64,000 nucleotides of DNA from Isoetes taiwanensis (lineage: Eukaryota; Streptophyta; Lycopodiopsida; Isoetales; Isoetaceae). The translations under genes were made by a program, and so were the position numbers. Shown here piece after piece: positions 55,151 through 64,000 of the stretch (within the stretch, counting starts at the first letter, position 1; each line of letters begins with the position of its first letter). Location of the stretch: the NCBI GenBank assembly GCA_021234155.1, contig JAJEKV010000033.1, positions 7,432,635 through 7,496,634 on the forward strand. Direction: 5' to 3'. Below the pieces are notes generated by a model. It did not search any database, had not been told where the DNA came from, and was given only the letters and a program-made list of their open reading frames with translations.

Positions 55151-57836
55151 GTCCAGCATACCCTCTGCCACTTAAACCCAGGTATCTAACAAGAGAAATT
55201 TTTATTTCACAAGATACCACCACTTTTGGAATCTTCACTCGATTCTTTATGGCCATGGAGAATTTCATGACAATAGATTTACTGATATGTTGTGGTGATT
55301 GCTCAAACCTCATTGAATTCAGCAGTTTTTACGCCAGGCCAGAACTGCATTCTTCAAACTTTCTAGCATAAAGGGGTCCAAACGTTTCTAAAATTGAAAG
55401 TAATTGGCGTTTTATGATAAAACATGTTGATTTGCATGTTTTCATGTTTCGTTGCTATTAGATGGCATTATATGAAGTCTTCAAACCATTTTTAGCTCAA
55501 AAAAGCTGTTTGAGGTTGTGAATTGTTTCTCCTTTACTATAACAAGTTTTGACGTAAGACTTGCGGCCATAAGTTGTCAACTCTAAGAGCTATAGTCCAA
55601 TAATTTTTTGAAGTGTCTATAAGTCATGTTGATCTCAATTTTCACTAAAGAAGATTCGATACAGAATCCAGGACAAAAATAGAACTAACGTGGTTTAACT
55701 AAACTCATATATAAGCTTTCTAAGGGCAATAAATGATGCACTCCATTCATTCCACTTATACATTCATAATAAAGAATTTTATGAACTTAAATATGGTGAA
55801 TAACCATGTATTCTTTACATTTAGAAGTGGTTGCCACTACACAAAATTAGAGTTTAGCTAAGGTAATAATACAAAAAAGTCATCTTTTATGGTAGGCAAT
55901 ATTTTTTATGAATGTCACCCTTCCTGATCTTGAATTTCATGTTAAAGTAACATATTATGTACAAGATTTGATTTAAAATAGACATGGACCATTTCTGGTT
56001 TGTACTTAGGCTTGCCATATTTTAAAGCAAGATAGCATTCTTTTTCAACTCATGATTGACGAAACATCTAATAGAAGTTTAAAATATAGTTTGTATCGTC
56101 TTAGTGCAAAACACACGATAAAATCTTCTTATTTTTTACTATCATAAACTTAGTACACGTGTTTGCTGCTTAAGAGTTCCTACTTTAGGTATAATAATAG
56201 TAACTTTAGCTTGTCTTTCATGATAGACTATAATTTTTATGGGTTCAAGCTTCATTGGCAACATAGATCTCCAATTTGATGTTAAAAATAACATACTACT
56301 ATATGTAAGATTTGAATATAAATGGGCATAAACCATTATGGTCCACAATTAACGAATTGGGTATAGAATTAAATCTCTCTAATTATGATTACCAATTTTA
56401 TTTATTGTTCATTTGTCACTTATACAATGATATGGTGATTTTCTACCTTCTCTAACATAATTTTTGGAAGGATGAGTGGAGATTCATATAGGTTCAGTTT
56501 GCTTGTGCTTCAACTTTACCATTAAATAATGCAATTCTAGCAACCAACTAATTAAGATGAGGATGTTATGGCTTCTTGAATGATCATAAGCCATGTGGAC
56601 CAGCAATGGAAGGAAGGAAGGAAGAAAATTTTAACGTCCACGGAACCCAATCGGGTTATGGGAAACAGATATAGCAGTCTATCTTTATTTTTCATAGTTC
56701 TAGCTTTTTATATTTGTTTTTCATTCTTCTGCATTGCTTAACTTGAGAAGATAAAAAATACAAGTTTTGAGTTCACCATTCAATACATAGGTTTATGAAA
56801 TCCATGGAATGCGTACTCTAACAGATAACTTGGAATGAACACTAGAAAGTTTATGCTAAACCTCAAGATCAGGAGCATTGATTATTTTTAATGAATAGAG
56901 TAGCTCATGAGGTGCTTATATCCCGCAATTGAAACTGAAATTGATTAACATGAGGGAGTTCTTAATTTTAAAAAGAAGGTGGACCGGTAATGGTCTCAGG
57001 TAATACGAACCTTTCTTGATTTCTTGAAAACAAACGCTATGCTTTTTTTACATGTTTGTTTTTGGGGTGATTCCATATCGTGGTAGCCTTTTATAATATG
57101 ATTTTTTTGAGGATGACTTTGAATCATTTTACTCCTATATAGACATAAGTTATCATTCACTTGTAATTGAAAAAATAAAAGAAAATCAAAACCTCATCAT
57201 CAAGGCTAATGGACATTTTTCTTAGATAAAGCAAGTTGTCTAATACTTATATTCAAAATTTTGGGTCAAAATTCATTTTCCTATAAAAATTAGAGATTTG
57301 ATTTGGGAACAGCTTTCTGGAAACCAGTATTGGTTCACAGAAGACAAGCAGCAGTTTTGACCCTGTCATGTTCAAACAACCCTATCTCCCTTCTCAGACC
57401 TCGGATTGAGGTGCAGTTTTTTGTGTCTTACTCTCTACTCGTGTAAAAAAATACAAAAATAATGAAAAAAATCATAAAAATTGTCTTGCCGAGACAGTTT
57501 TACTTTATCTAAACATATAGCGAAACAGACTTGACCCCCTTGGGTTTACCTAAGTGTAACTCTCATGAATGGGGACCAATAGATTTTTAGGTATTTTTCC
57601 CATGCAACATGACTGCCATATATTAACATATAAGAAGGGTTTGACTGATTATTGAACCCCTGATTTTATATGAATTTTAACGCGAACAGTGCAAATGCAC
57701 CTTTTCTGGTACATCATGTGACGACTCTAGTGTTAATGGGGTCACGTTGTGTAGCGTTATATCTGCCTTCAATCATTCTGGTTTTGTAGATTTAGGTTGT
57801 CATCTCATGATTGTATAATTGATCTTGTCAGTTGAA
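55151..57836. other. AT-rich sequence separating the two PPR pieces
   Basis: No recognised gene. Includes a LINE-2-family tail at 56608-56662. An open frame at 55050-55371 is partly PPR-derived. The 2.7 kb may be an inserted element too diverged to recognise. Confidence 0.5.
56608..56662 (-). mobile_element. Short 3'-tail copy of the second LINE family
   Basis: GGAAGGAAGGAAGGAAG, then TTTTAACGTCCACGGAACCC and AATCGGGTTATG; same layout as 20563-20620 (tetranucleotide tail, AACGTCC-TGG, palindromic GGCC block). Only about 55 bp are retained. Confidence 0.6.
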
Positions 57837-58045
57837 CAAGGCAGAGGCCATTATAGAAAGCATGCCATACAAACCTAGTGCCACATCTTGAAGATCCTTG
57901 CTGGGATTATGTGAAATCTATGTTGGTATTGAGAGAGGAATGCAGACAGCAGAGCATCTATCTGATCTTGACCCGGGAGATGCTGGACCATTTGTGTTGT
58001 TGTCTAACATATTGGCTGCATGTGGTTGCTCTCCTAAATGAGGAA
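57837..58045 (+). pseudogene. PPR protein fragment, C-terminal (E motif) piece
   Basis: The frame reads LNKAEAIIESMPYKPSATS, then TGA where Trp is expected, then RSLLGLCEIYVGIERGMQTA, EHLSDLDPGDAGPFVLLSNI and LAACGC. This is the last PPR plus E motif (pattern MPxxPxxxxWxSLLxxCxxxxNxExGxxAAxxLxxLxPxxxxxYVLLSNIYA). It probably belongs to the same gene as 54839-55150. Confidence 0.8.
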
Positions 58046-60591
58046 CGTGAGTGAAGCATCATGATGCTACTAATTGCTCTAACTTCATATGCATTGATAT
58101 TTTTTTATTTTGCAAAAGGATTGTTTATTTACAACATGGACCTTGATATAGAAGTTTGCACTGAAGACCAAGAAAAATATTTTCCATTATTGTTTATCTC
58201 ATGTTCCCCATGTACAATATTGTTTGTCTCGTGTTCTCCACATATTGCATATTATTCTGTGGAAAGGAACTATCCTCATTCCGTGGAAAGAAACTAAGCC
58301 AAGTTCAAACTAGAGAACATTTTATATGATTGTTACTCCGTTTTGAGATTATATATGTACATCAATTAAAGCATTGTTTCTAAAACATTTAGTGTTGTTG
58401 AGCTCCTTATTTCTTAGTTATAAGGAACATTGTATATGCTCCACATATACATATATTTCTTACATTTTGTTCAAATAACACAACTGCCAACTGTCATGGT
58501 ATCATCACTTAGAAATTAAGAATAGAAAAGAAAATTTTGTTATAGTCTGAAATTAAGAATAGAATAGGCTTTTATCATCCAAGGAGACCAATCGGCCTAT
58601 GAGATAAAAAAATAGCAAAAAGGCACGCCAGAGGCTTTTTAAGGAAAGGGAAAGGGAAAGGTCAGAGTTGTTTTCTAGATTTTATTTAGAGATATGCATT
58701 CATCGATGGTCATGTTGTAACCGATGTGAAGTATGGAAACTTCATAGGTGGTGATATATTGTAGCTTCTATAGCCGAGGTCTCATCTTGAGGTTAGAGGC
58801 GGAAACTTTGGCCTGATTGAGGTTTTCTGCAGCAAGCAAAGCCATCTCCCACAAAATTGTTTGACCTAACTCATGTTTTCTGCATCAAACAAATCCAAAA
58901 CTAACATAGAACAACTGAAACTAACATAGACCAGATTTCATTGGGTCCATTGGGTTAGTCCGAATCCTCTTGGAAGGAGCTGATTTGGGCTTTAAACTGG
59001 TCAGAATTGGACGGAGATCGCCAATTTGGGCATTATAACCGCCGATGCATTCTGGGCAGATCTGAGAAGTTGCAGCCCCAATCTATTTATTGCATGTTTG
59101 GTTGTTTTATTTGTCCTCTTTCTTCCCAGCGTTGCCTTATAGCGCATCCAGCAGAAGAAAAAAATCAAATGCATGGAAGAGATCTTGCAAAGTGTAATCC
59201 ATTCTACAGATGGTGAGCCAAGGTTGTTTTACATACCTGTGGTGAGGCCATTGTGTCATGGATCAGTGTAGAGATCAGATGGGCTGGTGTGTTGAGGCTA
59301 TAGCACTTTGAACAGGGCAGACCTTTGTGAAGATGGGTGCACCAAATTCATGAATACTTTGCTTCTTTTTTATTTGTTTTGCCTCAACCATAGGTTCCTT
59401 GTACACCATTGACATTGCCATGCATTTTTTCTTTCAAAATCTAATGACCATTGATCTAGCACATGGCATGATTTCCAAAAGAATTGGGACTTGTGCCAAC
59501 AAACATCAAGCAAACAAGTTGTTAAGCCAATTATGGAGCCACATTTAAAAACTTAGTCACAAGTGACACAATGAGTTGACCTCTTTGGTGCTAGAAAATT
59601 AGAATAACTCCTAAAAATTACTTGCCAACAAGTTTGTTTGATGCGTTTACTCTGAGTTTCGACCATCAATTGACTTAGAAGAACTTGGCGAACAGTTATT
59701 TATTTGGCAAGCAATAGTTTCTTTGGAAAAGGTAGATTGATGTTCCAATAATTCTTGCCTTGCTTGATTTCATGTTGAATGCTTCAAGACAAACGCGTGT
59801 TTCTGTTAACAAAACCAAGAAGCATTTTGCAAAGAGGGTTTTACCCTGATGCACTGCCTTTACTTAAAATTGTTATATATTTGCTTGGTTTGAAAAGCAA
59901 ATCTAAGTGCATGAACACACAACCACACCAGTTGCAATTGTAGGAAGGTGTTTGCAATTGTAGGAAGGTAATTTGGGATGCTTCATACCACATCAGCTTA
60001 CTTGTTATAAGCCAGATAAAAATCTTCTAAGTAAATATAAGTAACATTACGTTTCAGAGGTAGACACACTTAAATAAATTTAAAGTACATGACGGATTTG
60101 ATCAGACACAAATAAATACAAACTTATTATCCTGGCAAATATGCATTACATATTAGGTCTATTATATTCAGTTATATTGTTTAAAGATAATCCTGCTCAA
60201 GCACACACCCCCAGATGCCCACTAGTGCTTGGCATTGAAGAACCATCTTGCAAAAATACAAAGAAAATACTTACCTTGCATCTTTATGACGTTCGAATGG
60301 ATAATCCTTTACTGAAGCTTGGAAATAGGAGCTCAAATACAGGTCTCTCGTAGACAATAGAGCATGGACTTCACAATTCTTTTGCTAGGCAATTGCCCGA
60401 ATTGCTTCATTTATTTTATTCTAATGATATTTGAAGCTTGATAGTTGATGAAACAGTTAAAAGAGTTAAAGTTCAATTCGACAAATGTTCTTTTAGTTTC
60501 TATATGGATATTCAACCAAAGCAGTAATAATGGCAGTATATATTACGGCTATGTAATTCTTTGAATGTGCTGAGGTATTAGCGCAATATCA
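58046..60591. other. AT-rich intergenic sequence
   Basis: I see no gene. A short direct repeat TTGCAATTGTAGGAAGGT occurs twice near 59932-59968. Confidence 0.5.
58555..58603 (-). mobile_element. Short 3'-tail copy of the second LINE family (diverged)
   Basis: AGGCTTTTATCATCCAAGGA then GACCAATCGGCCTATGAG resembles the tail blocks at 20579-20620, without the tetranucleotide run. Confidence 0.4.
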
Positions 60592-60760
60592 CAGTGAGAC
60601 CAGATTCAAACCCAAGGAAAAACATACTTGCGCCCTTCGTCTATGGTCTTTATGTTCATCTTCTTAGACTTGGTTCTCATCTGATCTACCACAAAAATGA
60701 TAGAAGCACTAAATATATCATGACCATCACCATCCATGATCTTTCTAGTTGAGAGCAAAA
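60592..60760 (-). pseudogene. Partial paralogue of the exon at 61488-61850
   Basis: The minus strand reads IMDGDGHDIFSASIIFVVDQ, then MRTKSKKMNIKTIDEGRKYV, matching IMGDVGNMSSTSVIFVLYQM and MNMKTTEKRVRV of the exon 0.9 kb to the right. A stop follows after FPWV. It is a local duplication of one exon end of an unidentified gene. Confidence 0.55.
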
Positions 60761-61487
60761 CATATCATGAAGATCAACAACTTTTGTTTGTTTGGTCAGA
60801 GAGGACTTCAAGAAAGGGCTTCAACTGCATACAACCAGAACTCTTAAGCTTTTGCTATTTTCAGCAAGTATCTTTTGCAATCTTTATAAGAGCCCTTCCT
60901 TGCAAAGCATCCCTATTGGTAAAGCATAACTCTTTTCACTGCACCCACTGGTATGTCGAATCCAATTATGGTGTTTTATATTCTTTGTTATTCGAATTCG
61001 TTTTGTTAAGACGGTATTTGAAAAGGATGTTTCAAGACAAATGCTTGATAAATATCCACTCTTATTTTGTCTGATGATTTTCATTTGCAGCTGAAAATTG
61101 TTAGTTGATGGAACTTCTACAGCAAAGGTTCAATCTGATAATAACAAATGACTGCTATTTTCTATATCAAGGATATCCAGCCAAGCCAGCTAATAGGTTT
61201 CTGAATAAAGAAACATCTCCAATGTAAGTGGAGAAGAAGTAATAATTACTTATACCAAAGGTAATAAGTTACAATCCTGTGATTCCTAGTCAATTTGAAC
61301 ACATGTGCTCATGTGTTTAGTTTCAACAAATCGAGAGATTGAGTCTAGCTTAACTCCTTGCAAGCCATCTGGAATTAATGGACTTACACTCAGCTCCAAC
61401 ATGTTTTTGCCAGCCTCAGTATCGTAACTTCTCTTTTTTATGCTTAACTAAATACAATTATGGAAGCCTAACAAAGGGGCGAACTCC

Positions 61488-62148
61488 TTAACAGAACTCT
61501 CTCCAGAGTGAGATCAGGTCCAAAGCCAAGAATCCTACTCGCACCCTTTTTTCTGTAGTCTTCATGTTCATATTTTGAAACATGTTTCTCATTTGATATA
61601 ACACAAAGATCACGGACGTGCTAGACATATTACCAACATCGCCCATGATCTCCCTAGTAACTTGGAGCTTGTCCTTGTTCAGGTTGAGTGAAGCCTTCGT
61701 CTTGTCAAGGATTAGAAGACCACTAGGATGAACTACCCAAAACATGTCATTAAGATAAGGGGATCCAACCAACAGTTTCTCTTCCTTTAGTAGAGCCTTC
61801 TCAATGTTACAATCACAAGCACGAATTTCTTCTGAACAATGCGGTTTGGCAAAAAGGCAAAATGAGACTGTCATTGTAGATTGGCTATCTAACTGAAACA
61901 ATAAAGAAAAGAGGGCCAGTGCATGCAATAGTCTATTCATGTTGATCTTAAACGGATAAAGCTCCACAGATGGATCTACCTGTAAAACGTACCACATATT
62001 CAGGATATCTACTCAAACAGATAAAATGTTGTGGTATGTCAGTTACATGGTCTTTCAGAAGTTTTCTGCTTGCAAGATTACAAACAAAAGCAAGCCTTAC
62101 TGCATTTGTGTCATGCTTAAACAACTCAAAACACTTTAACAAATGCAA
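61488..62148 (-). CDS. Exons of an unidentified minus-strand gene
   Basis: One exon (62148 to about 61983) reads LLKCFELFKHDTNAVRLAFV, then CNLASRKLLKDHVTDIPQHF and YPEYVVRFT, ending in a clean donor (TTTACAG/GTAGAT). The next (about 61895-61488) follows acceptor TTGTTTCAG and reads LDSQSTMTVSFCLFAKPHC, KALLKEEKLLVGSPYLNDMF, WVVHPSGLLILDKTKASLN and LQVTREIMGDVG. I do not recognise the family. Clean splice borders and long open frames suggest a real gene or recent pseudogene. A possible further exon lies at 62466-62300 (LTHANLQRYIEILKCGTDSR). Confidence 0.45.
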
Positions 62149-62204
62149 GTCAGAAATAGATGTAGGAAAATGAAAAATAGAATAGATTTATAATCTAAGT
62201 TGGC

Positions 62205-62640
62205 ATGCATGTGTGGTTCAATTCCACCAGGCTTTCTGTAATACCTTCATTAAGTTGTTGCTTTATTTTTATTTTTTTTTAGGTTGAGCCTGTTCATATT
62301 TTGTGGGCATGTGGTGGTTGTAACCACATTGATATGCCCCTGTAGCTATAATACACCTCATGTAGCAAAGCATTCCTATCAAACAATTGGCATGTTGCCT
62401 TGAATCAGTGCCACATTTCAGGATTTCGATATATCTTTGAAGATTTGCATGTGTGAGATATTCCATTGTTATAAAAAGAAGCTTAAAAGCAATTACTCAG
62501 TTGATTGGACTTACCTCTAATTTTGAGTAAGTTATGTGTTGTTTTGCACAAGTGGTTCAATTCTACCATGCTTACTGTAATACCTTTATTGATTATAAGG
62601 TGTTATTTCATTTTTTGTTTCAGGTTCAGCCTGTAAATTC
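62205..62640. repeat. Diverged direct duplication of about 85 bp
   Basis: GTGGTTCAATTCCACCAGGC with TTTCTGTAATACCTTCATT at about 62212, and GTGGTTCAATTCTACCATGC with TTACTGTAATACCTTTATT at about 62550, are followed in each case by a pyrimidine-rich tract and AGGTTGAGCCTG / AGGTTCAGCCTG. It appears to duplicate an intron end plus exon start. Confidence 0.6.
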
Positions 62641-63246
62641 AATTTAATAGTTACTCCAAAGAACATGCCCCCAAAAAGAGAAGACTATACAAAAATTGTT
62701 AGATAGCAATGTATTGGGAAGTTTGAGTTACTCTGAGAACTTTGACAAAACGAATGACCACAGATTACTTCACTGTACTAATTTCATAATAAGATTCTTT
62801 TTATGTGCATGGAGCAATTCAATATAGTCTAATAAGATGTAAGATGTTAAATGTTATATTTGGGAACTTTATATAACTTATCAGAGTTACTGCACCCAAT
62901 GAACTCAAAAGGCATTATGTTATCAAGGCTAAATGATATATTTGGGATTTCATCAATGTTGAGAAATAACATGTAGTTGAAATTCTTTGCCATGCTGGTT
63001 TTTGTTTTGTTTTGAGTATTTGAATCCTCTCTACTGTGCTTAACCTACTCAACCACTCCACCCTGTTCTATTCTATGCTATCCATTCCCTTATATTTGCA
63101 CATCGACCATTAACGCGTGGTATCACATTCCTATTTGTTTGCAGCCCAAGCATATGGAGCATGCTTCCTACCTACTACATTCTACCAAAACTCATTCCAT
63201 TTAACCCACACATCGTATTACATCTAAGTATTCCGCGCGTCCACAT

Positions 63247-64000
63247 CTAATGCCGGCATCGCCGGGCACACATTTCTAGTATTTTTAATATCAAAGTACG
63301 ATGACTATCAACGACCTTCAAATATAATCCTAACTTATAACAAGAGATAGAAAACAATGATTGAAGATAGGACGCTTGGATTTCAAATTGTTCCCTGATC
63401 TCGTTGTAAGCCGTGCAATGCAGGAGTGCATGTGCCTCATCTTCTACACTATAATAATCACAAGCTCTGTATACCCTATCTTCAAGTGGAGTATTTGACC
63501 ATCTGCCTGTCTCAACTCCAAATTTATGCGAGCTCATTCTATAACGAGCTATGACATGCTTTAGATGCATTGGCATTTCTGACCACAAATACTCTTGGCT
63601 CTTATACTCGGCCATGTGATTTATCTGAGTTCCGTAATGAAGCATTCTACTACCTTGGTGCTGCCATAAGCGTTCAATTGCAAGTCTTTCTAATAATGCT
63701 CTTGCATCTGTCTTACATTCCAGCCAATTTTCATCATTCAGACCCCATTTTCCTGCCCAGGTTTTGAAATCATGCATCCAACTTTGCTGCTCTGAAACCA
63801 TCATTGCTTGATGGGATAAGCATTCTGGTGATTGATCTCTAATCCTATTAATGAGATTTATAGTTTAAAATAATGCTTCCAATTTTTATGGAAACATACC
63901 TGCCTCTGCAAGCATAATTGCACATTTCTCAAAAATAGCTTCTGAATTGTTTCTATTTGATTCCATAACTTGGCAGAGATGCTAGGTCCCCATATAGGAA
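63247..64000 (-). mobile_element. Second-family LINE, 3' part, running off the right edge
   Basis: From the window edge inward the minus strand reads IWGPSISAKLWNQIETIQKL then FLRNVQLCLQRQ, the block after the RT thumb in LINE-like polyproteins. After a gap (a GT..AG-like 57 bp or deletion) comes the main frame 63804-63247: QQSWMHDFKTWAGKWGLNDE, HVIARYRMSSHKFGVETGRW, then VEDEAHALLHCTAYNEIREQ with a zinc-binding pattern (first Cys of the C-x2-C pair replaced: RACDYYS). It is paralogous to 20746-21291. Its 3' tail was not identified. Confidence 0.7.

Noticed and set aside
61970-62173. Plus-strand frame of 67 codons
   Set aside because: Antisense to the better-supported minus-strand exon with a clean splice donor.

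Overview
This is a repeat-rich nuclear segment of a land plant. The evidence is plant-type introns with GT..AG borders, a complete plant ABCB (P-glycoprotein/MDR) transporter gene, fragments of plant families (pentatricopeptide repeat proteins, DUF810/UNC13-like proteins, the EF-hand Na+/Ca2+ exchanger NCL, FKBP62-type TPR, ABCC, aldo-keto reductase) and plant L1-type LINEs. The crowding by LINEs and decayed gene pieces, together with the style of the PPR proteins, suggests a fern or another large-genome seed-free plant; that is inference only. No bacterial, CRISPR or organellar locus is visible.

Layout. Positions 1-18540 hold two tandem copies of one segment carrying a minus-strand gene I cannot name. 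Copy A (1-8771) is interrupted by a long, GC-rich minus-strand LINE (2339-8719). Copy B (9568-18541) is interrupted by a plus-strand AT-rich LINE (10046-12187) and a second minus-strand LINE (about 12978-17449). Each copy preserves the empty site for the insertions in the other, so all three insertions postdate the duplication. From 18.5 to 32 kb lies a mosaic: short palindromic repeats, remains of a second LINE family, another L1-type LINE fragment, long-armed foldback elements, a second dispersed repeat family, a PPR fragment, an unassigned serine-rich ORF, a decayed NCL exchanger gene on the minus strand, and a dead-on-arrival LINE tail with a 19-bp target duplication.

The one clearly intact gene is the ABCB transporter at 33385-38201 (+). 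Eleven exons splice to 3810 nt, giving 1269 codons plus stop, with both nucleotide-binding domains complete. A decayed hAT-type transposase follows on the minus strand (39609-40742).

From 42.8 to 58 kb the plus strand carries pieces of unrelated host genes: FKBP TPR exons, an ABCC ATP-binding exon pair, unassigned fragments, aldo-keto reductase pieces, a DUF810/UNC13-like gene with an internal deletion, and a PPR gene split in two. All are broken by stops, frameshifts or deletions, yet several keep splice junctions. A near-perfect foldback element (48211-48770) sits among them. The rest, to 64 kb, is AT-rich with few coding signals: paralogous exons of an unidentified minus-strand gene (60.6 and 61.5-62.1 kb) and the 3' part of a second LINE-2-family element at the right edge. 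Apart from ABCB, the window is mainly a record of duplication, retrotransposition and gene-fragment decay.
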